Source of the DNA: a bacterium
GTDB lineage: Bacteria > Zhuqueibacterota > Zhuqueibacteria > Zhuqueibacterales > Zhuqueibacteraceae
Assembly (NCBI GenBank): GCA_022072515.1
Contig: JAJVHT010000009.1
Location: forward strand, 9,435-44,750
Reading direction: 5' to 3'
DNA length: 35,316 bases
Shown: positions 20,121 to 29,132 of the stretch, in pieces
How the letters are laid out: each line of letters starts with the position of its first letter
Numbering within the stretch: position 1 is the stretch's first letter
The notes under the pieces: model-generated
What the model saw: the letters and a program-made list of their open reading frames with translations, nothing else
The model's database searches: none
What the model was told of the DNA's origin: nothing
Position numbers and translations under genes: made by a program

Positions 20121-20633
20121 ATGTCAAAGCGAGGCCCCAAACCAACCCGCACCGGTCAATTGGCCGGCGCACGAATCAAGATCGTCGGCGTCTACAATCA
20201 TGGTCTGCGTGAACATGTCGCCATCGAGAACCAGGGCACTGTGGCGCAGCCCTTGGGAGGTTGGGCGCTGGTCTCTCTGCGTGGCAAGCAGTTCTACTTT
20301 TTTCACGACAATTTGATTTTATGGCCTGGCATGAAAATGTCTATCCATAGCGGACAGGACGCTTTGAATAACCCCCCGTCGCATCTGTTTTGGACGGACG
20401 AGCAAATGTGGAGCAATCACAATGATGTGGCCCTGCTGTTCGATCATGGCGGCCTCGAAATTGACCGCTGCGCTTATTCACACAAACGTATATTGAGCCA
20501 TGATACACAACGCCGCAAGCGCCTGCACCATGACGGTGAAACTTGGCGACTGGTGGACGAGCCACTTCGTCAAACTCGTAAAGTATTTCGCCAAGCCAAG
20601 GAGGTGGCGGGATGGCGGCATGCCTTGCGGTGA
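20121..20633 (+). CDS. Lamin-tail-domain (LTD) protein
   Basis: ARIKIVGVYNHGLREHVAIENQGTVAQPLGGWALVSLRGKQFYFFHDNLILWPGMKMSIHSGQ...WSNHNDVALLFDHGGLEIDRCAY follows the LTD Ig-fold pattern. Confidence 0.8.
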   Translation: MSKRGPKPTRTGQLAGARIKIVGVYNHGLREHVAIENQGTVAQPLGGWALVSLRGKQFYFFHDNLILWPGMKMSIHSGQDALNNPPSHLFWTDEQMWSNHNDVALLFDHGGLEIDRCAYSHKRILSHDTQRRKRLHHDGETWRLVDEPLRQTRKVFRQAKEVAGWRHALR

Positions 20634-20738
20634 ACGATGATCATAAATTTTATAAAACAGCGAGGGCGCGGTTTTTTTCGCCGCCATGCCCCTGTAACTG
20701 AAAAGTCCATACCCGGGCAAAAATTAATGGAGGCAAAC

Positions 20739-21485
20739 ATGCACCACTACAAACGCCTCATGGTCGGCCTCAATCTGAGCGCACAGGATGAAGCCACCAT
20801 CCGTTATGCCGCAGTGTTCAGTCGCATGGCGCAATCGGCTGAAATTCATTTCGTGCACGTCGTTCCTCGGCTGAAAATTCCGATGAGTGTCCGGCTCAGG
20901 TATCCAAATTTGTACAGACCGGTCATGAATCAAATGGAGCACGCGATCAAGGAGTATTGGGATGGCCACCAAAAAGTGGCGCTCGCTTACGATGTCGCCG
21001 AAGGCACGCCGTTGACCGAACTGATCTACCGCTGTTCACTATATGCCATTGATTTGATGCTGGTGGGAAACCGCCAAGAACAGCGAGAAAGCGGTGTGCT
21101 TCCAGAAAAACTCGCGTTAGATGCGCCTTGTTCGGTTTTAATTGTGCCTGAGGGAACGCCACCGAACCTGACTCAAACGCTCGTGGTGACGGCGCGCTCC
21201 CAATTTCCGGCGCACGATCCGGCAGAAGCCATCGTGGCAATTGCGCAAGAGCAAGGCGCTGATCTTCTGGTCATCGATGCGCGAGAACTAAACGACTCGG
21301 CGGCAGTTCGGTTGGTAACCGTTATGAAGCAATTAATCCGGAACAGCAAGATCCCACTTCTCGTTTGGAAAAATCGCAATACCGGCATGCCGGTTCTCAA
21401 AACCGGGCGCGAATGGAAAGAAGACGCGTGGAAAGTGTCGTCGGTAAAGGCGATGGAAATTTCACATAGAAGTCTCGCGGCGTAG
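20739..21485 (+). CDS. Universal stress protein (UspA family)
   Basis: MHHYKRLMVGLNLSAQDEATIRYAAVFSRMAQ...IDLMLVGNRQEQRESGVLPEKLALDAPCSVLIVPEGTPP; ggaggcaaac Shine-Dalgarno. Confidence 0.88.
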   Translation: MHHYKRLMVGLNLSAQDEATIRYAAVFSRMAQSAEIHFVHVVPRLKIPMSVRLRYPNLYRPVMNQMEHAIKEYWDGHQKVALAYDVAEGTPLTELIYRCSLYAIDLMLVGNRQEQRESGVLPEKLALDAPCSVLIVPEGTPPNLTQTLVVTARSQFPAHDPAEAIVAIAQEQGADLLVIDARELNDSAAVRLVTVMKQLIRNSKIPLLVWKNRNTGMPVLKTGREWKEDAWKVSSVKAMEISHRSLAA

Positions 21486-21514
21486 TCGATTTCTGTTAGA
21501 AGGAACTGGAGTTC

Positions 21515-21931
21515 ATGCACGACAAAACAATTTATATCACCGATAATGATGCAAAACGTTTGCGGCAACTGCTCGAAGTCGCGAAGCGTTCGCAATATTA
21601 CGGCAGTGACAATCTGCAAAATCTGGGTGCGGAATTGAATCGCGCCACGGTCGTTGCGTCAAAGGATATTCCGCACGACGTCATCACCATGAATTCGAAG
21701 GTGCATCTGCTTGACCTCGAGACCAAAGAAGCGATGACGTATACGCTGGTATTTCCCGACGCTGCCGACATCATCGAGGGGAAAATATCCGTCCTCGCGC
21801 CGATCGGAACGGCCATGCTGGGCTATCGGACGGGAGATACCTTTAGCTGGAAAGTGCCGGCCGGCGTGCGCCGGATAAAAGTTCTCTCTATCTTGTATCA
21901 GCCGGAAGCATCCGGAGATTATCATTTATAA
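21515..21931 (+). CDS. rnk: Rnk/GreA-C-like regulator of nucleoside diphosphate kinase
   Basis: IYITDNDAKRLRQLLEVA...VTMNSKVHLLDLETKEAMTYTLVFPDAADIIEGKISVLAPIGTAMLGYRTGDTFSWKVPAGVRRIKVLSILYQPEASGDYHL. Confidence 0.9.
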   Translation: MHDKTIYITDNDAKRLRQLLEVAKRSQYYGSDNLQNLGAELNRATVVASKDIPHDVITMNSKVHLLDLETKEAMTYTLVFPDAADIIEGKISVLAPIGTAMLGYRTGDTFSWKVPAGVRRIKVLSILYQPEASGDYHL

Positions 21932-21965
21932 TGAGCCTGCCAGTAAAACAACATGGTTATTTATC

Positions 21966-22424
21966 ATGGCCTCAGTAAGCGGTAAAGAACGCATCCTTAT
22001 TCTGGATGACGATTCCAACATGCTGGAATTGCTGCGGCGGCATCTGAGTGCGCGGGGATATGAAGTTGTCACGACAGCAGAGGTGAGCGAAGCAATCCGT
22101 GTCCTGGCGGCGCGACCACTTGCTTTGGTCATCACCGCTTTGAAGACGTCCACAGGAAACCGGCAAGAGTTAATCAAGTACATCCGGAAAAACTTCACCC
22201 AAACGGAAGTTATGATCATCGTCGGCGACGCAGCGATCCGGGAAGCCGTTAAAGCCGCCAAAGCCGGCGCCGCCGAGTATCTGATCAAACCCTTTACGGA
22301 AGAGGAGCTTTTCGCCGTCGTGCAGAAGACACTGGGCAAACAAAGCATGCGCCAAGCGGCAGAGGCGCACACCAGTCCGGATAAACCGGTTCCGGCAACG
22401 TCCATGCAAAACTGTGTCTATTAA
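21966..22424 (+). CDS. Stand-alone receiver-domain protein lacking the phosphoacceptor Asp (pseudo-receiver)
   Basis: RILILDDDSNMLELLRRHLSARGYEVVTTAEVSEAIRVLAARPLALVITALKTSTG...VMIIVGDAAIREAVKAAKAGAAEYLIKPFTEEEL; aligns with REC at 23667 where the sequence is VITDLKMPG. Confidence 0.9.
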   Translation: MASVSGKERILILDDDSNMLELLRRHLSARGYEVVTTAEVSEAIRVLAARPLALVITALKTSTGNRQELIKYIRKNFTQTEVMIIVGDAAIREAVKAAKAGAAEYLIKPFTEEELFAVVQKTLGKQSMRQAAEAHTSPDKPVPATSMQNCVY

Positions 22425-22443
22425 AATTTCCACTTCCAGACGC

Positions 22444-22472
22444 TTGACTTTCGCCGGAAAGGAGGGTATCTT
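22444..22472 (+). promoter_or_regulatory. Candidate sigma70 promoter TTGACT-N17-TATCTT for the histidine kinase gene
   Basis: ttgact ttcgccggaaaggaggg tatctt, 30 nt upstream of ATG 22503. Confidence 0.6.
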
Positions 22473-22502
22473 AGTTATCAGATTTTGACGGACTTTAACA
22501 CT

Positions 22503-23648
22503 ATGACTCGGGATTTGCACAACGGGATGCTGTCAAGCGCCGGGCACGCAGAGTTTGGTTTGCGCGAACGCGTGAAGGAGTTGACTTGCCTGTATGGCAT
22601 CATGGAGGCCGCCGTGCGCCCGGGCACCGCGCTGGAAGAACTGCTGAACAACATTGTAAATTTGCTGCCTCCGGCCATGCAGCACCCTGAAATTGCTGTT
22701 GGCCGCCTCAACCTCGATCAGCATTCCTACACCACAAAAAATTTTCGCGAGAGCCCGCTGCAACTGGCCGCTGACATTATCGTGAGTGGCAGACGCCGCG
22801 GCAATGTGGAAGTTGCCTATCTGGAAGAAAAGCCCGGCATCGAAAGCGGAATATTTCTTAAAGAAGAGCAAAGCTTGATCGCAGCCGTCGCGAACCATGT
22901 CGCGCTTATCGTCGAGCGCCGGCAGGCAGAAAGTGATCGGTCGCGACTGCAGCATCAGCTTCAACATGCCGATCGCCTGGCGACGATCGGGCAACTGGCT
23001 GCCGGCGTCGCCCACGAATTGAACGAGCCGTTAGCAAATATTCTGGGCTTTGCGCAACTCGCGAAAAAATCTCCGGGATTAGCGGCCCAAACAGAACAGG
23101 ATATTGCAAAGATTGTGGCCTCGGCGCTGCACGCGCGCGAGGTGATCAGAAAATTGCTGACCTTTGCCCGGCAAATGCCGCCCACCAAGACCCAGATCCA
23201 GTTAAACAAAGTCGTCGAAGATGGCCTCTATTTTCTGGAGTCGCGCTGCATCAAACAAGGCGTGCGGTTGATTTGCCGCCTTTCACCGGATCTGCCGGAT
23301 ATTACCGCGGATGCCACGCAATTGCAGCAAGTCCTGGTCAATTTAATGGTCAATGCCCTGCACGCCATGCCGAACGGCGGCCGTTTGACCGTAACAACTT
23401 TGGCCGGCGACAGCCACGTTTTACTTGGTGTCGAAGACACAGGAATAGGCATGACGGAAGAAGTGAAAAGCAAATTGTTCACGCCTTTCTTCACCACCAA
23501 GGATGTCGGCCAGGGAACCGGTCTCGGCTTGGCGGTGGTTCATGGCATCGTCACCTCGCACGGCGGAGCCATCCATGTCGAAAGTGAAACCGGCCAGGGC
23601 ACTCGCTTCGAAATCAAGCTGCCGCTTATGGAAGCAGAGGAAATTTGA
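22503..23648 (+). CDS. GAF-type sensor histidine kinase (HisKA + HATPase_c)
   Basis: DRLATIGQLAAGVAHELNEPLANILGFAQLAKK (H-box); LVNLMVNALHAMPNGGRLTV; GVEDTGIGMTEEVKSKLFTPFFTTKDVGQGTGLGLAVVHGIVTSHGG. Confidence 0.94.
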   Translation: MTRDLHNGMLSSAGHAEFGLRERVKELTCLYGIMEAAVRPGTALEELLNNIVNLLPPAMQHPEIAVGRLNLDQHSYTTKNFRESPLQLAADIIVSGRRRGNVEVAYLEEKPGIESGIFLKEEQSLIAAVANHVALIVERRQAESDRSRLQHQLQHADRLATIGQLAAGVAHELNEPLANILGFAQLAKKSPGLAAQTEQDIAKIVASALHAREVIRKLLTFARQMPPTKTQIQLNKVVEDGLYFLESRCIKQGVRLICRLSPDLPDITADATQLQQVLVNLMVNALHAMPNGGRLTVTTLAGDSHVLLGVEDTGIGMTEEVKSKLFTPFFTTKDVGQGTGLGLAVVHGIVTSHGGAIHVESETGQGTRFEIKLPLMEAEEI

Positions 23649-23666
23649 GCACCGAGAAACGTTAAA

Positions 23667-25019
23667 ATGTCAACCCCCTCCGACAAAGGCCGCATACTTG
23701 CTGTCGATGACACCTCCAGCACGCTGGAATTGCTGCAACGCAATTTGACTTCACAAGGGTATCAGGTTTTCACGGCGCCCAATGTGGCTGACGCCATTCG
23801 GTTGTTGGAGTCGACGCCGATAGATCTGGTGATCACCGATCTTAAGATGCCCGGCGCCAGCGGCATGGATCTCATTCGTCACGTTCGTGAAAATTTCAAA
23901 GACATGGAAGTGATGATGATTACCGGCTATCCGACCATTGAAGGCGCGGTCACAGCCGTCAAAAGCGGCGCGGAGGATTTTCTCGCCAAACCCTTTACCG
24001 ACGAAGAGCTGGCTGCCGCCGTGCAACGCGCCTGCGAGAAACTGCAGCGGCGCCGGATGGCGCAAGCCACCCTCTTCCATACACCGCACTCGCCGCAGGG
24101 CCTGATTGGTGAGTCGGAAGCCATGCAGAAGCTGCGCCATGCCATTGCCAAAGCCGCCACCACCTCGGCGACGGTGCTGATCACCGGTGAAAGCGGCACC
24201 GGCAAAGAACTGGTGGCGCGCGCAATTCATTACAGCAGCGCCCGGGCCGCGGCGGCATTTGTGCCGGTGAATTGTGGCGCGATTCCAGAAACGCTGCAAG
24301 AAAGTGAGTTGTTTGGCTACCTCAAAGGCGCATTCACCGGCGCCACGGAAACTCGCAACGGCTTTTTTCAAACCGCAGAGGCCGGTTCCATTTTTCTCGA
24401 CGAGATCAGCGAGACCAGCTCTTCCATGCAGGTGAAACTGCTTCGTGTTCTCCAGGATAAGGAAGTTCGCAAAGTCGGCGCCACCACTTCACAAAAAGTG
24501 GATGTCCGCATTCTCGCCGCGACGAACAAAGACCTAACGGCCTTGGTGAAAAAAGAGGCTTTTCGTGAGGACCTTTTCTATCGCCTCAACGTGATCACGA
24601 TCGCGGTGCCGCCATTGCGTGAACGTGAAAATGACGTGTTACTGTTGGCAAATTATTTTGTCACTAAATTCGCGGCAGAATCAGGGAAAAAAACAGCGCG
24701 ATTCTCCGACGAAGTGTGGCAGGCTTTGAAAAACTATTACTGGCCGGGCAATATCCGCGAGCTGGAAAATCTGCTGCAGCGGCTGCTCGTGATGGCCGAT
24801 GACGAGATGATCGAGGTGGTCGATTTGCCGGCACACATGCATTTCTCCGCCGGAAGCAGCAAGAACCTCCAGCGCACGCTGGCGGAAGTGGAAATCGAGC
24901 ATATCCGCAACGTGTTGGCGAGTGTCGACGGCAACAAGACGCGCGCGGCGGAGATTCTCGGGATCGACCGCAAAACTTTACGCGAGAAACTAAAGCCGCA
25001 CACTATCAAGGCGCCTTGA
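23667..25019 (+). CDS. NtrC-family sigma54-dependent response regulator (REC-AAA+-HTH_8)
   Basis: REC with VITDLKMPG; GESGTGKELVARAIHYSS; GAFTGA; HTH VLASVDGNKTRAAEILGIDRKTLREKLK. Confidence 0.96.
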   Translation: MSTPSDKGRILAVDDTSSTLELLQRNLTSQGYQVFTAPNVADAIRLLESTPIDLVITDLKMPGASGMDLIRHVRENFKDMEVMMITGYPTIEGAVTAVKSGAEDFLAKPFTDEELAAAVQRACEKLQRRRMAQATLFHTPHSPQGLIGESEAMQKLRHAIAKAATTSATVLITGESGTGKELVARAIHYSSARAAAAFVPVNCGAIPETLQESELFGYLKGAFTGATETRNGFFQTAEAGSIFLDEISETSSSMQVKLLRVLQDKEVRKVGATTSQKVDVRILAATNKDLTALVKKEAFREDLFYRLNVITIAVPPLRERENDVLLLANYFVTKFAAESGKKTARFSDEVWQALKNYYWPGNIRELENLLQRLLVMADDEMIEVVDLPAHMHFSAGSSKNLQRTLAEVEIEHIRNVLASVDGNKTRAAEILGIDRKTLREKLKPHTIKAP

Positions 25020-25145
25020 GTTTGGGTTGTGACACTGAGTTATTTGTGGTGATCCCAATACCGTCAGATCTTTATCCGGCTTTAAGCCGCGTCAGCGCAG
25101 CATCACAATTTTTCGCACTTGTGTTTGCTTTTGGTGAGGACCGTC

Positions 25146-25361
25146 ATGCAAGAAACCCCAGAACGTTTGTCGAATGCCGCAGAAGATTCCTTCGTGATAA
25201 AACTCAAAACGCGTCTCGGCATTTGTTCGCTGTGCACGAAAATGCCGAATTGCATCTTCAGAAAAATTGCGGCATTGTCAGTGCGCCGGTGTATTGAGTT
25301 TGATCGCACTGCAAACGAAAAATCACATCTTTCCCGGCTGAGGAAGCAATCGAATATTTAA
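25146..25361 (+). CDS. Small Cys-rich protein (CxxCxxxxxC...C pattern)
   Basis: MQETPERLSNAAEDSFVIKLKTRLGICSLCTKMPNCIFRKIAALSVRRCIEFDRTANEKSHLSRLRKQSNI; ggtgagg Shine-Dalgarno. Confidence 0.6.
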   Translation: MQETPERLSNAAEDSFVIKLKTRLGICSLCTKMPNCIFRKIAALSVRRCIEFDRTANEKSHLSRLRKQSNI

Positions 25362-25479
25362 TCAACCCTCTACTTTTTGCCGGGTTGGCGCCGCTGCCTT
25401 CAAAAATCCCCCAGCTCCAAGGCGCCCATGCGGCAGCATGATCACCCCAATTCGCCCCGCCCCATTCCGGCTGGAAGCT

Positions 25480-25974
25480 TTACACATTCCAAAACTGCAA
25501 ATCCTTCCCCGTCCGCATTTTCGTGATATAAATAATCTGGCCGGTATGATACGAAAAATGCTCGACCACATGAAAGATTGCGCCCAGCCCGGTGACGTTG
25601 AAACCTTGAATGACACACGGCGCGGTGAGTTTTTCAAGTGATAAATTTGCCAACACGGCATCCACTGCGGCCAGTGTCGATTCGAGCTGCTGCAACAACT
25701 CGGCTTGGGAGCAAGATTCGCGCGCGGCAAACTCAGCCGGACGGTTGCGTTCGTCCGCCGCCTCGCCCAGGCCGTGAATCACCCACTGCCGGATATTGCC
25801 GCAGAGATGCAAAACCAAATTGCCGATACTGTTGCTTTTCTCATTGGGCCGCCACCAGACTTCGGCTTCGCTCAATGCAGCGAGGCAGGTGCGTAACCAG
25901 GGTAAATATTCTTGCATGAAATGGCGCCGCGCTTCGGTGATAAAAAGCGCTGAAACGTTTGTGAGGTTTTCCAT
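25480..25974 (-). CDS. DinB-family protein (DUF1572-like)
   Basis: MENLTNVSALFITEARRHFMQEYLPWLRTCLAALSEAEVWWRPNEKSNSIGNLVLHLCGNIRQW...VVEHFSYHTGQIIYITKMRTGKDLQFWNV. Confidence 0.9.
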   Translation of the reverse strand: MENLTNVSALFITEARRHFMQEYLPWLRTCLAALSEAEVWWRPNEKSNSIGNLVLHLCGNIRQWVIHGLGEAADERNRPAEFAARESCSQAELLQQLESTLAAVDAVLANLSLEKLTAPCVIQGFNVTGLGAIFHVVEHFSYHTGQIIYITKMRTGKDLQFWNV

Positions 25975-26077
25975 ATCAATTATCATTGAAAGTTCAAGCA
26001 ATCTGGGATTTGCCTGCAATATACAAAAAACTGGAGGAAATCCCAAATCATCTTTTTCCGGACCGACAAAAATCTCC

Positions 26078-26106
26078 TTGACACTGTGCCGGCGGTGATG
26101 TACTAT
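26078..26106 (+). promoter_or_regulatory. Candidate sigma70 promoter TTGACA-N17-TACTAT for the AmpG-like gene
   Basis: ttgaca ctgtgccggcggtgatg tactat; implies the ORF-track start at 26105 is too early. Confidence 0.7.
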
Positions 26107-26152
26107 GAAAGCAATTTATAACAGCCGCATATTTTTCTCCGAAAGGAACGCG

Positions 26153-28048
26153 ATGGAACGACAGGCGGAAAAGTTGATCGCACCGAATGGACACAGCAAA
26201 GGGCGCCATCCCTGGTTTTGGGTGCCGACGCTATATTTTGCCGAAGGCATTCCCTACGTGGTGGTGATGACCGTGTCTGTGATTATGTACAAACGCTTGG
26301 GCATATCCAACACCGACATTGCACTCTATACCAGTTGGCTTTACCTGCCGTGGGTCATCAAACCACTGTGGAGTCCCATCGTCGATATTTTTAAAACCAA
26401 ACGCTTTTGGATTATTTTGATGCAACTCATTGTTGGCGCCGGCCTCGGCGGCGTGGCGCTGACGATTCCACTCCCCGATTTTTTTAAATACACTTTGGCC
26501 TTTATGTGGCTGCTGGCTTTTAGCTCGGCAACCCACGACATCGCCGCGGACGGGTTTTACATGTTGGGGCTTGCAGAGCATCAACAGGCGTGGTTTGTCG
26601 GTATTCGCAGCACGTTTTATCGGCTGGCCATGATTACCGGCCAGGGGCTGCTCATCATCCTTGCCGGTTACGTCGAGAGCCACAGCGGCCTGCCAAGCGT
26701 GGAGGTAACTGTTTCTGCCAAACCGGCAACAACAAGTCTTGCCGCGATTCATCCCGATTCCTTGATCATCAGCCCCAGCAGCGGTGATTTACGGATTATC
26801 ACGTCGCCGGCAAACCTGGAAATAAGCACCGCGCCGCGCCGCAAAAGTGAAGCGGACTCAGTTTTGACGTTCGCCAAAGCTTGGAATATCCGGCAGGGAT
26901 TTTACCCCGAGGAAGAAAAAGCGCAAAAACTGACGGCAATATCGGCAGAACCCTCATGGTGGCATCGCGTGATCGTGGCTAATCTGGAAACTTTTTTAAA
27001 AAAACATTTTAGTCCGAAAGAAAAAGTTGCCGGCTCGACGGACTGGGTTGGGAACGTCACGACGTTATTTTTCCATTTATCGAATAAACCGGAGACCGGC
27101 AGGGAGATTGTGGTCAACTTTGGCCGGGAATCGGGAGACAACAGCATTGCATTGGCCGAAGGGGCGCGCTTTGTTTTTAATGAAAAAAATTGGAACAAGC
27201 CGGTGATGGCGGTACTCCAATTAGATCCCAAACTGAAATCAGCCTCCGCCGCTACTTTTCAAGCGCGGGCGGGGAACATTCCTTTGGCGTGGTCGATCAC
27301 CTTTTTTGTCTTGACGGGAATGTTTGTGTTGTTCTTTATTTATCACCGGTTCATCCTGCCCTATCCGGTTGCTGACAAGGCGACGCTCGGTAACACCTCG
27401 CGAAGTGTCTTGCGTGAATTCGTCATGACGTTTGCGTCATTCTTCAAGAAAAAAAATATCGGCCTCGCGCTGACGTTTCTTTTATTGTACCGTTTTGCCG
27501 AAGCCCAGCTTGTCAAGATGGCTTCGCCGTTTTTGCTGGATGCGCGAGAAGTTGGGGGCATGGCCTTGACCACAGGGCAAGTGGGGTTTGTTTATGGAAC
27601 GGTGGGGATTATCGGGCTGACTTTGGGCGGTTTGCTGGGGGGATTTGTCGCGGCCAAGCATGGGCTGAAATTCTGGATATGGTGGATGGTGCTGGCGATC
27701 AATATTCCGGACTCGGTTTATGTCTATCTCGCGTATGCACAGCCAGATAATTTTGGGATCATCAATCTCTGCGTTGCCATCGAACAATTCGGTTATGGAT
27801 TTGGCTTCACCGCGTACATGCTGTACATGATTTATATTTCCGAAGGCGAGCACAAGACAGCGTATTTCGCCATTTGCACCGGTTTCATGGCATTGGGAAT
27901 GATGCTACCGGGAATGTTCAGTGGCTGGCTGCAGGAGATTATCGGTTATCAGAATTTCTTTGTGTGGGTGATGCTGGCCACCATTCCGGGATTTATTGTG
28001 ACAAAATTTATTCCAATCGATCCGGAGTTTGGAAAGAAAACGAAATAA
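26153..28048 (+). CDS. AmpG-like MFS transporter with about 200-aa extracytoplasmic insertion
   Basis: WVPTLYFAEGIPYVVVMTVSVIMYKRLGISNTDIALYTSWLYLPWVIKPLWSPIVD is AmpG-like; a long hydrophilic insert (SHSGLPSVEV...FQARAGN) lies between TM blocks; aaagga before ATG. Confidence 0.9.
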   Translation: MERQAEKLIAPNGHSKGRHPWFWVPTLYFAEGIPYVVVMTVSVIMYKRLGISNTDIALYTSWLYLPWVIKPLWSPIVDIFKTKRFWIILMQLIVGAGLGGVALTIPLPDFFKYTLAFMWLLAFSSATHDIAADGFYMLGLAEHQQAWFVGIRSTFYRLAMITGQGLLIILAGYVESHSGLPSVEVTVSAKPATTSLAAIHPDSLIISPSSGDLRIITSPANLEISTAPRRKSEADSVLTFAKAWNIRQGFYPEEEKAQKLTAISAEPSWWHRVIVANLETFLKKHFSPKEKVAGSTDWVGNVTTLFFHLSNKPETGREIVVNFGRESGDNSIALAEGARFVFNEKNWNKPVMAVLQLDPKLKSASAATFQARAGNIPLAWSITFFVLTGMFVLFFIYHRFILPYPVADKATLGNTSRSVLREFVMTFASFFKKKNIGLALTFLLLYRFAEAQLVKMASPFLLDAREVGGMALTTGQVGFVYGTVGIIGLTLGGLLGGFVAAKHGLKFWIWWMVLAINIPDSVYVYLAYAQPDNFGIINLCVAIEQFGYGFGFTAYMLYMIYISEGEHKTAYFAICTGFMALGMMLPGMFSGWLQEIIGYQNFFVWVMLATIPGFIVTKFIPIDPEFGKKTK

Positions 28049-28049
28049 T

Positions 28050-28670
28050 TTACGCCGGACAAACGGCTTCCACTTTTACCGCAAAACCCGGCAATACTTC
28101 GGAGCGCACAGTGTCGCCGGCGCCGTATTTGCCGATCAAGGCATACACACCGCCGTGCAAGCAGAAAAGCTCGATGGTTCGCGCTTTCGGATCGACGATC
28201 CAGTATTCGCGTACACCGGCTTGAGCGTAAACTTTAAATTTGTCGCGCCGATCCACCAACCAGTTGCCAGGTGAAAGCACTTCGACAATGATGTCAGGCG
28301 CACCTTCGACACGCTCATCCTTGACAATATCAAGCCGTTCTTTAGCGACAAAGATGATGTCGGGTTGAACTGGACTGGCGAAGCCGGATAGTAAAACATC
28401 TGTCGGCGCGTCTAAAACCATTCCAGCGCCATTTTCATCCGCAAAGTTCCAAAATGCCGAAAACAGATTTCCTTTGCAACGCTGATGAATCGTTAGTGGC
28501 GCAGACGACATAAATAATTCTCCCCCGATAATTTCATAAATCCAACCGTCGTCCGGCAGGCGGCAGTAATCCTCATAAGTCCACTTTCCTTGCGGTGGCC
28601 AAGGGTGCGCGGCTGGTTCGGTGGGCATAAAAACGTCAGCCGCTGAGTGAAAAACAGAAGTCATTTCCAT
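28050..28670 (-). CDS. Uma2 family (DUF820) PD-(D/E)XK nuclease-like protein
   Basis: WTYEDYCRLPDDGWIYEIIGGELFMSSAPLTIHQR...VQPDIIFVAKERLDI...GAPDIIVEVLSPGNWLVDRRDKFKVYAQAGVREYWIVDPKARTIELF. Confidence 0.93.
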   Translation of the reverse strand: MEMTSVFHSAADVFMPTEPAAHPWPPQGKWTYEDYCRLPDDGWIYEIIGGELFMSSAPLTIHQRCKGNLFSAFWNFADENGAGMVLDAPTDVLLSGFASPVQPDIIFVAKERLDIVKDERVEGAPDIIVEVLSPGNWLVDRRDKFKVYAQAGVREYWIVDPKARTIELFCLHGGVYALIGKYGAGDTVRSEVLPGFAVKVEAVCPA

Positions 28671-28707
28671 AATTCAACTCCAGATTAAACATCATCAGTT
28701 AAACGAA

Positions 28708-29049
28708 TTACTTCGCCGCTGGTTTCTTCCAATATTCATCCCGCACACGCAGGCGCTCCACCGGCTTGCCGCCGAGCAAGTGGCTTTCGATAATTTCATC
28801 GACGTCGTCGAGCGTGACGCGGCCGTACCAAACGCCCTCCGGATAAATCACCACGGAAGCGCCCAACTCGCATAAATCCAAACAGCCGGCTTTGTTCGCG
28901 CGAATTTTTCCTTTTAAGCCGCGCTGGTGCAAGGCTTCCTTAAATTTTGCCGCAATTGCTTCCGAACCCTGCGCGGCGCAACAGCCTTTCGGATTATCCG
29001 GCGGGCGGACGTTCGTACAAATAAAAATATGTCGCTCAAATCGGGCCAT
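28708..29049 (-). CDS. Thioredoxin-like [2Fe-2S] ferredoxin
   Basis: MARFERHIFICTNVRPPDNPKGCCAAQGSEAI...RANKAGCLDLCELGASVVIYPEGVWYGRVTLDDVDEIIESHLLGGKPVERL. Confidence 0.93.
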   Translation of the reverse strand: MARFERHIFICTNVRPPDNPKGCCAAQGSEAIAAKFKEALHQRGLKGKIRANKAGCLDLCELGASVVIYPEGVWYGRVTLDDVDEIIESHLLGGKPVERLRVRDEYWKKPAAK

Positions 29050-29132
29050 AGTCTGGTCGTTTATTGCTGGTCGCTCGCCTTCGACTAACGTCGCTCTTTT
29101 TGCTTTTTGCCGATTGCCTTTTGCTGTTTGCT

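Noticed and set aside
25362-25479. Trp-rich open stretch just after the DinB stop (SFQPEWGGANWGDHAAAWAPWSWGIFEGSGANPAKSRG)
   Set aside because: Looked like a coding extension but follows an in-frame stop and has no start or recognisable family; could be stop readthrough or chance, not supportable.
26105-26152. Upstream ATG start of the AmpG-like gene
   Set aside because: Overlaps the -10 element of a good TTGACA-N17-TACTAT promoter; ATG 26153 has a better Shine-Dalgarno and fits the family N-terminus.
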